Below the pieces are notes generated by a model, which worked only from the letters and a program-made list of their open reading frames with translations, ran no database searches and was not told where the DNA came from. A stretch of 64,000 bases of DNA, taken from assembly GCF_003065485.1 (NCBI RefSeq), contig NZ_CP026951.1, positions 2,294,001-2,358,000 on the forward strand, given 5' to 3'. Positions 9,600-18,900 of this stretch are shown one piece after another. This stretch comes from Salinibacterium hongtaonis (GTDB lineage Bacteria > Actinomycetota > Actinomycetes > Actinomycetales > Microbacteriaceae). Position numbers and translations under genes: made by a program. How positions within the stretch are numbered: the stretch's first letter is position 1; every line of letters starts with the position of its first letter.

Positions 9600-9628
9600 G
9601 AGAGGGCCAGCATTGCGCTGGCCCTCTC
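9600..9628 (-). terminator. Strong hairpin between the two WXG100 genes
   Basis: Perfect 12-base inverted repeat GAGAGGGCCAGC/GCTGGCCCTCTC with a five-base loop, 16 bases after the stop of the first WXG100 gene and 31 before the start of the second. No T-run follows. It may be a leaky terminator or a 3'-end stabiliser that raises the level of the first product over the rest of the operon. Confidence 0.7.
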
Positions 9629-9644
9629 GTGCTGCTGTTAGTGC

Positions 9645-9932
9645 TTAGGAGCCGGCCATCTTGGAGTCGAGCTCCTGGATCGCCTGCATCATTCCCTTGA
9701 GCGCTTCGCCCATGTCGCCAATGCCGTCGGTCGCCGTCTTGAGACCCGTCGTCAGCTCGCCGTAGCCCTCACCGAACTTGCCGGATGCGTGCTGCGTCTT
9801 GAACTCGCTGCCGAGGAGGTCGTCGACCGCCGTCTTAAGGTTGTCGAGCTGCGTCTGGATGTCTTCACGAGCCGTGCTGAGCTGGTTCGACATCGCTTCC
9901 ATCGCGCCGTAGGATGCTCCGAAATCTGCCAT
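9645..9932 (-). CDS. WXG100-size small helical protein (EsxA-like), lacks Trp
   Basis: 95 residues from the ATG at 9932, with AAGGGG seven bases upstream; a longer in-frame reading to 9980 would add a basic tail not typical of the family. Two amphipathic helices flank a central turn, SEFKTQHASGKFG, where the W-x-G motif would normally lie; the protein has no tryptophan at all. Position and size fit an ESAT-6/CFP-10-type export partner. It is the first gene after the predicted promoter at 9989-10035 and so is expected to be made in the largest amount. Confidence 0.83.
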   Translation of the reverse strand: MADFGASYGAMEAMSNQLSTAREDIQTQLDNLKTAVDDLLGSEFKTQHASGKFGEGYGELTTGLKTATDGIGDMGEALKGMMQAIQELDSKMAGS

Positions 9933-9988
9933 GGTTGGACCCCTTCTTCGTTTCCGATAGTGGCCCGAACGGTGGACCATCGAGCTAC

Positions 9989-10035
9989 AAGCTATCGTGA
10001 CCCGACGCCGACACTCAATGGGGAGCGCTCCCCAT
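9989..10035 (-). promoter_or_regulatory. Palindrome plus promoter driving the WXG100 genes
   Basis: Perfect 18-base palindrome ATGGGGAGCGCTCCCCAT (10018-10035) directly abuts a -35-like TTGAGT (10013-10018), which is 18 bases from a -10-like TAGCTT (9989-9994), all read on the minus strand. The same order, with a near-identical palindrome and equal spacing, occurs upstream of the RDD-FHA gene at 15806-15850. An operator for a shared regulator is inferred; the palindrome could also act as the essC terminator. Confidence 0.55.
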
Positions 10036-10056
10036 GCCTGCCCATGTCTCCCGGGT

Positions 10057-13000
10057 TCAGTCCAGGTGGGGCAACTGCACCGTCACGAGGCGACCGTTCT
10101 GCACAAAGATGCCTCGTCCCGCGGGGAAGTCGCTTCGCTTGACCTTGGGGAACGGAACCTTAAAGAGCGAGTCACCGTCGTAGGCATCCGGCTTGAGCAC
10201 GATGCCTTTGCGGCCAGCCTTGAAGTCACCGACGAACCCGAAGCCGCTGGAGAGAAGCGAAACATCGGCGTCGCCAACGAGGAAATGATCGCTTCGGTTG
10301 ATTGCTTGGAAGAGCTCCTTGAGCGGCCTCTCTGCGTCGGAATCGGCAAACTGAGTCACGTTCTCGATGACCACCATGATGCGACCCGGAATCGACTCGT
10401 CAGGAATGATCTCAACGAGCTCCTTGGCCAGGGCCTTTGCCTCATCGGTGGACGTTGCGCTTCGCATCCACGGTGCGTAGGTCGCCAGTTGCGACCTGCG
10501 ACCGCCGAAGTAGAAGAGTTTGACCTCGGGGTCAAAGCGCGTCATCGAGGTGATGAGCCACTTGAGAGCATTGGTCTTACCGCTCTGCGGCGGCCCCGAA
10601 ACGGAGAAGGTGCCGACGGGCTCGAACCCTCGGGGGCCGAGAGTGTCTTCTGCGATACCCAGAACGGGTTCGTCGCCGACAGATGCCGGCAGCGACTCGA
10701 TCGCAAGCTGAGTGGGCAGCGCACCGATCTCGGGTACCTCCCGCGCACCCTCAGCGCGCAACTGATCGGCCAGCTTGTCGAAGGCCTTCGACTGCTCAGC
10801 GACATTGGCCGTGCCCCCGAGCACCGCAACCTGAGCCTCAAACCCATCGATTATGGCTCGGCCGACCGGAGAGTGCTCCGTGAGAACATCCTTGGGCGCA
10901 CCGAGCATCTGGTACGAGGACTCGTCCGAGAGTCGCAGCACAATGCGCTTCGACACGTTGGCGCTGACCGATGTCGGCACGCTTCCTGCACGGTCGGCCG
11001 TCGCGACGACATGAACGCCGAGCGGCCGCCCCTCACCGAGGATGCGCATAAAGACGTTGTAGAACGGCAGGCGAGCGGATGTTGCATCCCACTCTGCCTT
11101 GAACTGGCCGAACCCGTCGAGAAGCAGCACGATGCGGGGCATCCGCTGCCCCGTGATCTCACGATATTCGGTGATACTCGCGGCGTTGACGTCACTGAAA
11201 AGGCGGCCACGCTTGTCGAGAACCTCGCCGATCATGCGCAGCAGACGCTGCACCCTCTCCGCATCGTCACCCATGATGATCGAGCCGACATGCGGCAATG
11301 ACTCAAGTGACCGCAGCGAGCTGGAGCCGAAGTCGAGGCCGTAGACCTCGACGTCACCGAGATCGGGGCGCATGCCAGCGGCTGCTCCGATCGATCGGAG
11401 CGTCGTTGACTTGCCTGATCCACTCGTGCCGTAGACGAGCATCGACCCGTCCCGATCCGGCACGTAGTAGACGGCCTCCTGCAACTGACGTTCAGGAATA
11501 TCGGCCTTGCCCAGCAGAATCTGCGAATCGCCGTGGACGGGCAGATCGACGATATCGACCGTCTGGGAAAGGTCGTCGAGCCAGGGCCTCCTCGGCGCGG
11601 GGATCGCGGCGAGTTCCGTTGCCCGCACAAAGTTGCTCACCAGGCGCTTCTGGTCGTTGGGGCCAAGGTCTTCGTCGTGCGACTCCGACTCAGGCTCAAC
11701 TTCGCCCTCCCAGAGCACGAGCGAGCCAAACCTCAACTCAGCGACCTTGACCTCAGCCTTGGTTGCAACCTCGCCTGTCCACCCACCGGCATAGGCCGAT
11801 TGGAAGGGCACGAGTCGCCCCGGACCGGTCTTAGCGATTCCGCGGCCCGGAATCGTGGGGTCAAAGGTGCCGGCAACCGGGTCGCCGACCACGTCCTTTG
11901 AGTCAGAGACATCGGCCATGCGAAGGGCCACCCGCAGGTTGGTGTTTGCTCTCAGGTTGTCCTTGATCACGCCGGCGGGGCGCTGAGTGGCCATGATGAG
12001 GTGGATTCCCAGCGATCGCCCGCGCTGGGCGATGTCGACCACGCCGTCGACGAACTCGGGAACCTCGCCAGCAAGGGCGGCGAACTCGTCGATCACGAGG
12101 ACGAGCGCTGGCGGGGTCTCGGGGTCGCGGCGCTTCTCAAGCTCGAGAAGGTCCTTTGCCTTCTTTCGGTTGAAGAGGTGCTCGCGGTGATGGAGTTCTG
12201 CCCGCAGGCTCGTGAGCGCGCGGCGCACAAGGTGCGGGCTCAGGTCGGTGACGAGGCCGACACAGTGAGGCAGCGCAACACAATCGGCAAACGCCGAGCC
12301 GCCCTTGTAGTCCACAAAGAGAAACGTCACGCGATCTGGGCTGTACTCCGCCGCCATGCCCAAAACCCATGCCTGCAAAAACTCAGACTTGCCCGAACCC
12401 GTCGTGCCTCCGACGAGGGCGTGCGGCCCCTGGGTTCGCAGGTCAAGCGTCATCGCATCCGGACTGCCCTGACCTACGAATGCCTTCAGGGTGCCAGCGC
12501 GCTTGAGGCGGGGCAGCGGAAGACCGCGACGGTCGATGATCGAGTTGTTCTGCCGCCATCGCTCAAGGACCGCCCCTGGGGCGGATGCCGCCTCGCTGCC
12601 CACAAGGCTGAGCAGGTTGATGCTGCGGGGGATGTCACTGGAGTCGGCCTCGACCGAGCTGGAATCCACCACGGGCGCGAGCCTCTTAGCGAAGACCTGC
12701 GCGTAGGCGTTAGAAACGCCCTCAACCTCGACCGCCTCGTAGCTCTCTCCCGAGCGCACGTAGCCGACCCTGGCGCGCTCCAAACCATCTGTCGCGTCGA
12801 TAAAGGTGCGGCAGCCCGCAGGGAGAGAGGCCACCGTCGGTCCGAAGAACACGGTGTAGATGCCGGATTCTGGGCCGCGCTCGATGATCTGGGTGAGCCG
12901 GGGACGGTCGACGGGGGCATCGCTCGAAACGAAGAGCACCATGACCATGTCGCCGGAGAGTGTTCCACCCTTGGGCACGCCCTCGCCGACGGCGGCACCG

Positions 13001-14544
13001 AGAGTCATCGATCCCTTGTCGTCTTTGAGAGGACCACGCTCACCCGAGCGGGCGCCCTCTCGCTGGAGGATGGCCTCCTCAAGAGCGTTGAGCAGAGCGG
13101 TGCCCGCCGACTGACTGTCCGCGAGAGCGATCCCCGCGAACGGCGACTGAGGGCTCGTCGTGTGCGGCAGCCACTTCATCCACTCAAGCTCTGGCGTCCA
13201 GGACGGGTGCACGATCGCTGCTGTGATCAGCTCGTTGGGCGCGTGCATACCGAACAGCTGCACGCCAATGCCGCGCACGACATCGGCGGCTACCTCGCGG
13301 GTTCCCGCCACACCGATCGCACCCGCAGAAGGGAAGGTCTCGACAAAGGGAACGTCCTCAATGAACTCGTGCCGTTTGCGCAGCTTTTCGATCTGACGCA
13401 CGTAACGTGGGATGCCGTCCTGGCTTTGCGGCACGGCGATGGTGTTTCTGCTGCGAGCCGTGCCGAGTCCCAGCCGCAGAGCAAGAAAGTTCCAGTGCTC
13501 GGGGCGTCTCGTCCAGAGGAGCGGGCCCAACTGCATCGCCTGCTCATAGATGTGCGCAACGGCGGGTGCTTCTGCGCGGCGCCGCTCTTGCTCGATGGGA
13601 ACCTGCGCTGCGAGTTCGTCTTCGAGGTTCTCGATCTGCTCCTCATAGATCTCGACCTCGCGCTGGAGCTTTTTGCCGGTCTGCGATTTTCCGCTGAAGT
13701 AGTTGGCCATCATCATCATGGGCGTCATGACAATCATCAGCAGCGCGTAGGGCCTGCCGGTGAACGCGAACATGGCGAATCCCAGCATGATGGGCGAGAC
13801 CACCATTGGCCACGGGAACATTCGCGGCTGTGCCTCGGTAGGCACCTTGGGATAGGGGTATTCCGTGCCCGGGTATCGCACCTCGACGCGCGGTGAACGG
13901 TTGAACATGAGGGCGCCACCGCGCTCGAGCACGGGGTCGAGGTCTTCGTCGCGCGAGGCGACCGGAGTGATGCTGATGCTGGTATCGCCGAGCGTGATGA
14001 GCTGGCCTGGGAGCACCCTAAGCCGCTGCACCATGCCGCCATCGACGATGACCCCGTTGGCCGAGTTCAGGTCGACGAGCTCGATAGAGGTGCCGACCTC
14101 GATGCGGGCATGCCGCTTCGAGACGAGGGGATCTGAGAGGTCAACGTCGCCATTGCCGCGACCCACGATGCTGTGGCCTGCCGAGATCGGAATCTCCCGA
14201 CCGGCATCCGGCCCTGCATGCACCCGAACGATTGCGGCGACCGGCGCGGTCTGCCCATCAGGATGGGCCCGACTCTGCAGTGGCGTAACCGAGACGATAA
14301 AGCCGGCGCCGATCTCTGCCTCGGCGATCAGCGCGTCGGGGTGAAGCGCGACCAGCGACTGCGATGTCGGAGGCGCGACCGACAGCGTGAGCACGGGGCT
14401 TTCGGCCAAGACGCGACTCGACGACATGGGGTCGGTCGTGGCGATGGACCGGGCGACGTCTTCGATCGTCGCGGTCGAATCGGCCGTGACGACGATGTCG
14501 ACCATTGAGCCGGACTGTCGCCTCAGAGAGAGCTTGACCTTCAC
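10057..14544 (-). CDS. eccC: T7SS coupling ATPase EssC/EccC, FHA domain plus three FtsK/SpoIIIE domains
   Basis: 1495-residue motor of the type VII secretion system, at the cytoplasmic membrane, which recognises WXG100 substrates and drives export. Order of parts: a ubiquitin-like/FHA region (FHA about 105-190, with KRHARIEV and SANG), two membrane segments (about 245-283), then three P-loop domains with Walker lysines at K719, K1045 and K1323. Domain 1 keeps a full Walker B (VLVIDEF); domain 2 has LLLDGF and domain 3 VVIENV, so both lack the catalytic acid and may bind rather than hydrolyse ATP. Size and the N-terminal FHA resemble Firmicutes EssC more than the split mycobacterial EccCa/EccCb. 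It overlaps the RDD-FHA gene by four bases (ATGA). Confidence 0.93.
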   Translation of the reverse strand: MKVKLSLRRQSGSMVDIVVTADSTATIEDVARSIATTDPMSSSRVLAESPVLTLSVAPPTSQSLVALHPDALIAEAEIGAGFIVSVTPLQSRAHPDGQTAPVAAIVRVHAGPDAGREIPISAGHSIVGRGNGDVDLSDPLVSKRHARIEVGTSIELVDLNSANGVIVDGGMVQRLRVLPGQLITLGDTSISITPVASRDEDLDPVLERGGALMFNRSPRVEVRYPGTEYPYPKVPTEAQPRMFPWPMVVSPIMLGFAMFAFTGRPYALLMIVMTPMMMMANYFSGKSQTGKKLQREVEIYEEQIENLEDELAAQVPIEQERRRAEAPAVAHIYEQAMQLGPLLWTRRPEHWNFLALRLGLGTARSRNTIAVPQSQDGIPRYVRQIEKLRKRHEFIEDVPFVETFPSAGAIGVAGTREVAADVVRGIGVQLFGMHAPNELITAAIVHPSWTPELEWMKWLPHTTSPQSPFAGIALADSQSAGTALLNALEEAILQREGARSGERGPLKDDKGSMTLGAAVGEGVPKGGTLSGDMVMVLFVSSDAPVDRPRLTQIIERGPESGIYTVFFGPTVASLPAGCRTFIDATDGLERARVGYVRSGESYEAVEVEGVSNAYAQVFAKRLAPVVDSSSVEADSSDIPRSINLLSLVGSEAASAPGAVLERWRQNNSIIDRRGLPLPRLKRAGTLKAFVGQGSPDAMTLDLRTQGPHALVGGTTGSGKSEFLQAWVLGMAAEYSPDRVTFLFVDYKGGSAFADCVALPHCVGLVTDLSPHLVRRALTSLRAELHHREHLFNRKKAKDLLELEKRRDPETPPALVLVIDEFAALAGEVPEFVDGVVDIAQRGRSLGIHLIMATQRPAGVIKDNLRANTNLRVALRMADVSDSKDVVGDPVAGTFDPTIPGRGIAKTGPGRLVPFQSAYAGGWTGEVATKAEVKVAELRFGSLVLWEGEVEPESESHDEDLGPNDQKRLVSNFVRATELAAIPAPRRPWLDDLSQTVDIVDLPVHGDSQILLGKADIPERQLQEAVYYVPDRDGSMLVYGTSGSGKSTTLRSIGAAAGMRPDLGDVEVYGLDFGSSSLRSLESLPHVGSIIMGDDAERVQRLLRMIGEVLDKRGRLFSDVNAASITEYREITGQRMPRIVLLLDGFGQFKAEWDATSARLPFYNVFMRILGEGRPLGVHVVATADRAGSVPTSVSANVSKRIVLRLSDESSYQMLGAPKDVLTEHSPVGRAIIDGFEAQVAVLGGTANVAEQSKAFDKLADQLRAEGAREVPEIGALPTQLAIESLPASVGDEPVLGIAEDTLGPRGFEPVGTFSVSGPPQSGKTNALKWLITSMTRFDPEVKLFYFGGRRSQLATYAPWMRSATSTDEAKALAKELVEIIPDESIPGRIMVVIENVTQFADSDAERPLKELFQAINRSDHFLVGDADVSLLSSGFGFVGDFKAGRKGIVLKPDAYDGDSLFKVPFPKVKRSDFPAGRGIFVQNGRLVTVQLPHLD

Positions 14545-15674
14545 CGGTTACCACCGTTCGATTGAGGATCTGGTACGAGCGTGAGTGTGCGCCCGCCGAG
14601 GGTGACCGTTGACCCCCAGGGGATGAGACTGCGCTCCCACGGCACGAGGTCGCCGGTGGAACCGCCCGGCTTCACCACCTCCACACCGTTGACTGAGCCG
14701 CGATCGGTGAACCAGCATCCGCTGTCGTCCACCTCGAACTGCGCGTGCGTCTTCGAGATCATGAGGGTCTCGTCGGCAACCGGAATCGCATGGTCGAACG
14801 CCTCCCCCTGCGGAATCTGGGGAGCGCGGCCGAGCAGTCCAGAGCCAGAAACCCGGAGCTTGGCGCCATCGTCAAACTCGAAGATTGCGCCGGGCTTGGC
14901 TGGGGATGCGGCTGCGGCCTGCTGTGCTGGCGGTCGTGGCTGATGCGCCGGTTGTGCAGGCGCTGCGGCAGGCATCTCTGCAATGGGCGGCGGCACCCAG
15001 GCTTCTGCAGCGTTGTCATAGCCGCCGGGAGCGACGACGCCCGAGCGGGAGCGGCCGGCCGGCACGAAGTCGACAACAGCTCCGGAGGTTGTGGTCGCCA
15101 GCGATGGCATGCGCTGCTCTGCCTCCACCTCCGGCTTCTCGAGTCGGCGACGGGCGTGGCGCATCGCCTTGGTGTCGAACGGGTCAAGACCGCGCCGGGC
15201 GTCGATGAGCCAGTTGCCGCCCACTCGGTCGAGCCACCCTCGTCCGCGCTTCTGCGGATCCCACAGGGGCGACAGCAGAAACGGCACCGCCCCGAGAATG
15301 GGCACAATCGTGAGCGAGGCCCAAAAGATCACGCCCCGCATGAACATGCGCCAGAAACCCGGTTTGGTGAACCGAACCACATTCACCGACCGGAGACCCA
15401 CGATCGCTTTGCCGACGGTAATCCCCCGGCGCCCGTGAAGAATCAGTTGCACGAGCAAAAAGATCATGAGCAGCAACTGCCCAATGCCATAGAAGATCGC
15501 GCCCCACACGAACCCGTCGTCGGCGAGAAGGCTGAGCGGGTCCGCGGGATTGACAGAAGCAAGCGCGCCCATCCAGAGCGGGAGCGTTCCGAGCGTCATG
15601 GGCAGGGTGAGCAACAGCACGATTGCGGCATCGATCGCGAACGCGAGCGAGCGCAGCCCCGGCCGGGCCGGCAC
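14541..15674 (-). CDS. RDD-family membrane protein with C-terminal FHA domain (5' end frameshifted)
   Basis: 377 residues from a GTG at 15674. An RDD domain with several membrane segments fills residues 1-165 (AFAIDAAIVLLL; RGITVGKAIVG), then a Pro/Ala linker, then an FHA domain (about 270-370: SKTHAQFEV, DRGSVNGVEV). FHA domains bind phosphothreonine, so together with the FHA on EssC this hints at Ser/Thr-kinase control of secretion. The GTG at 15674 has no good ribosome-binding site; the natural start is probably the GTG at 15763, separated by a one-base deletion. It heads the operon with essC. Confidence 0.85.
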   Translation of the reverse strand: MPARPGLRSLAFAIDAAIVLLLTLPMTLGTLPLWMGALASVNPADPLSLLADDGFVWGAIFYGIGQLLLMIFLLVQLILHGRRGITVGKAIVGLRSVNVVRFTKPGFWRMFMRGVIFWASLTIVPILGAVPFLLSPLWDPQKRGRGWLDRVGGNWLIDARRGLDPFDTKAMRHARRRLEKPEVEAEQRMPSLATTTSGAVVDFVPAGRSRSGVVAPGGYDNAAEAWVPPPIAEMPAAAPAQPAHQPRPPAQQAAAASPAKPGAIFEFDDGAKLRVSGSGLLGRAPQIPQGEAFDHAIPVADETLMISKTHAQFEVDDSGCWFTDRGSVNGVEVVKPGGSTGDLVPWERSLIPWGSTVTLGGRTLTLVPDPQSNGGNR

Positions 15675-15763
15675 GATGCCGAGGCTCTGGGGTAGGCAGG
15701 ATCGGGACGGCCGTCGTCTCCGAGGCCGTAGATGACATCGTCCTCGTCAAGCGTGACGCTCAC
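15675..15763 (-). other. Displaced 5' coding segment of the RDD-FHA gene
   Basis: GTG at 15763 has a near-ideal AAAGGAG five bases upstream and opens 25 codons of clear coding character (SVTLDEDDVIYGLGDDGRP...) before running out of frame. Adding one C to the CCCC run (plus-strand GGGG, 15689-15692) joins it cleanly to the downstream frame as ...DPAYPQSLGIVPARP. The start and RBS are seen directly; that the gap is a single missing base is inference. Confidence 0.72.
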
Positions 15764-15805
15764 TCGGTCTCCTTTGCGTGCCCCGCCCGCGCGAAAGCCA
15801 CCTCT

Positions 15806-15850
15806 AAGCTCACCAGCCCGTCGACCTCAGGTCGATGGGGAGGACTCCCC
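15806..15850 (-). promoter_or_regulatory. Palindrome plus promoter upstream of the RDD-FHA/essC operon
   Basis: ATGGGGAGGACTCCCC in plus-strand reading (15835-15850) abuts a -35-like TCGACC (15830-15835), followed after 18 bases by GAGCTT (15806-15811) on the minus strand. Geometry matches the site upstream of the WXG100 genes exactly. Start codon at 15763 lies about 45 bases further on. Confidence 0.5.
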
Positions 15851-15884
15851 GAGCAACATTATCGCCCTGCGTGCCCCGCAACGA

Positions 15885-15920
15885 CGAACGGCCCGCCACC
15901 GTGAGGTGACGGGCCGTTCG
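15885..15920 (-). terminator. rpoC transcription terminator hairpin
   Basis: Inverted repeat CGAACGGCCCG/CGGGCCGTTCG, 11 paired bases with a 14-base loop, placed 20 bases after the rpoC stop. A U-tract is absent, as is common in high-GC actinobacteria. Confidence 0.7.
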
Positions 15921-15939
15921 AACGGGATGAAGCTACCTA

Positions 15940-18900
15940 TTAGTTGTAGGTGCCTGGCGTGAAGTCATCCGAGCTGAAGCTGTCGAAATCGACAAAGCTC
16001 AGATCAGCTTCGCTGAACGACGAGTCGTCAGAGAAGATGCGGTTCGGGTAACGCTCCGCCTTCGCCTCTTCCGTCGCCTCTACCGAGACGTTGCGGTAGC
16101 GGGGAAGACCCGTACCGGCCGGGATCAGCTTTCCGATGATCACGTTCTCCTTGAGGCCGAGCAGCGGGTCGGACTTGCCGTCCATGGCGGCCTGCGTGAG
16201 AACACGCGTGGTCTCCTGGAACGACGCGGCCGACAGCCACGACTCGGTCGCGAGCGACGCCTTGGTGATACCCATAACCTCCTGGCGGGCCGAAGCGGTC
16301 TTGCGACCCTCGGTCAGCGCAGCACGGTTGAGAGTGTTGTACTTCGAACGGTCGACGAGCTCGCCGGGCAGGAGTCCGGTGTCGCCGTGGTCGACCACGG
16401 TGACCTTGCGGAGCATCTGACGAACGATGACCTCGATGTGCTTGTCGTGAATCGGCACACCCTGCGAGCGGTAAACGCCCTGGACACCATCGACGAGGTG
16501 CTGCTGAACGGCGCGAACACCGCGAACCCGCAGAACCTCCTTGGGGTCAATCGCACCGATGTGCAACTGCTGACCAAGCTCAACGTGCTCGCCATCCTCA
16601 ACGAGGAGGGTTGCACGCTTGAGCACGGGGTACGCGATGGGCTCGTCGCCACTGTCGGGGGTCAGGATCAGCTTGCGGCTGCGGTCCGTGTCCTCGATGG
16701 TGATGCGACCAGCGGCCTCGGCGATCGGGGAAGCACCCTTGGGGGTACGAGCCTCGAAGAGCTCCGTGACGCGCGGCAGACCCTGCGTGATGTCATCAGC
16801 GGATGCGACACCACCGGTGTGGAAGGTACGCATCGTGAGCTGCGTTCCGGGCTCACCGATCGACTGAGCCGCGATGATGCCGACGGCCTCTCCGATGTCG
16901 ACGAGCTTGCCGGTGGCCAGCGAGCGACCGTAGCAAACAGCACAAACACCGGCGGCCGACTCACACGTGAGCACCGAGCGCACCTTGGCGTGCGTGATGC
17001 CCGCCGCGATGAGGTCAGCGATGAGAACGTCTCCGACGTCGTCACCAGCCTTGGCGATAACCGTTCCCTTGGCGTCGACTGCGTCCTCAGCAAGGCTGCG
17101 GGCGTAGAGCGAGTTCTCGACGTTGGGGTCAGCGACGAGAACACCGTTGGCATCGGGGGCTGCGAGCACAAGCTCGAGACCACGCGACGTGCCACAGTCG
17201 TCCTCGCGGATGATGACATCCTGCGAAACGTCGACCAGACGACGGGTCAGGTAACCGGAGTCGGCGGTACGAAGCGCCGTGTCGGCCAGACCCTTGCGGG
17301 CACCGTGGGTTGCGATGAAGTACTCGGCAACCGAGAGGCCCTCGCGGTAGGACGACAGGATCGGGCGAGGGATGATCTCACCCTTCGGGTTCGACACCAG
17401 ACCACGCATACCGGCGATCTGACGAACCTGCATCCAGTTACCACGAGCACCAGAGGTGACCATGCGGTTGATGTTGTTGTCAGACGGCATGTTGTCCTGC
17501 ATCGCCGTGGCGACCTCGGCCGTTGCCTTGTTCCAGATCTCGATGAGCTCCTGACGACGCTCGGCGTCGGTCGTGAGGCCCTTCTCGAACTGGCTCTGAA
17601 CCTTTGCAGCCTGCTTCTCGTAGCCTGCAATGATCTCGCGCTTGTTGGGCGGGCTCACGAAGTCAGAGAGAGCAGCGGTAACGCCCGAGCGGGTAGCCCA
17701 GTAGTAACCGGCGTCCTTGATGCGGTCGAGCGTTGCCGCGACCTCCACCTTGGGGTAGCGCTCTGCGAGGTCGTTGACGATCGCGGAGAGCTGGCCCTTG
17801 TCGGCAAGCGCCTCAACCCAGGGGTAATCGACCGGGAGCGCCTCGTTGAAGAGTGCGCGACCGAGCGAGGTCTCGACCAGCTGGCGTCCACCCTCGAACT
17901 TCTCGCCGACGAGGCGGATGCGCGCCTTGGCGTTGAGGCTGAGCGACTTCTGGTCGAACGCGAGGATAGCCTCGGCGATCGACGAGAACGCACGGCCTTC
18001 GCCCTCTGCACCCTCCACCAGCGTGGTGAGGTGGTGCAGACCGATGATCATGTCCTGTGCGGGCAGGGTCACCGGGCGGCCGTCAGACGGCTTGAGGATG
18101 TTGTTCGAGGCGAGCATCAGCACGCGGGCCTCAGCCTGTGCCTCGACCGACAGCGGCAGGTGCACCGCCATCTGGTCACCGTCGAAGTCAGCGTTGAACG
18201 CTGCACACACGAGCGGGTGAAGCTGGATGGCCTTGCCCTCTACGAGCTGGGGCTCAAACGCCTGGATGCCCAGACGGTGAAGCGTAGGTGCGCGGTTCAG
18301 CAGAACGGGGCGCTCGCGGATGATCTCCTCGAGCACATCCCACACCTGCGGACGTGAACGCTCAACCATGCGCTTGGCGCTCTTGATGTTCTGCGCGTGG
18401 CTCAGGTCGATAAGACGCTTGATCACGAACGGCTTGAACAGCTCGAGAGCCATCTGCTTGGGCAGACCACACTGGTGCAGCTTGAGCTGCGGGCCGACGA
18501 TGATGACCGAACGGCCAGAGTAGTCAACGCGCTTTCCGAGGAGGTTCTGGCGGAATCGACCCTGCTTACCCTTCAGCATGTCGCTGAGGGACTTGAGGGC
18601 GCGGTTGCCGGTACCCGTCACCGGACGACCACGACGACCGTTGTCGAACAGTGCGTCGACGGCCTCCTGCAGCATCCGCTTCTCGTTGTTGACGATGATC
18701 TCGGGGGCACCGAGGTCAAGCAGACGACGAAGACGGTTGTTGCGGTTGATCACACGGCGGTACAGGTCGTTGAGGTCAGACGTTGCGAAACGTCCACCGT
18801 CGAGCTGAACCATCGGGCGAAGCTCCGGCGGGATAACCGGAACAACCTCGAGCACCATTGCGGCCGGCGAGTTGCCGGTCTGCAGGAACGAGTTGACAAC

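Noticed and set aside
10018-10035. Palindrome as a plain essC terminator only
   Set aside because: The same palindrome and spacing occurs at 15835-15850, upstream of an operon rather than after one, which favours a regulatory role; terminator function is not excluded.
12001-13896. 631-codon plus-strand frame opposite eccC
   Set aside because: Antisense shadow; no RBS or family match.
16387-18357. Long plus-strand open frame opposite rpoC
   Set aside because: Same shadow effect; no recognisable domain.
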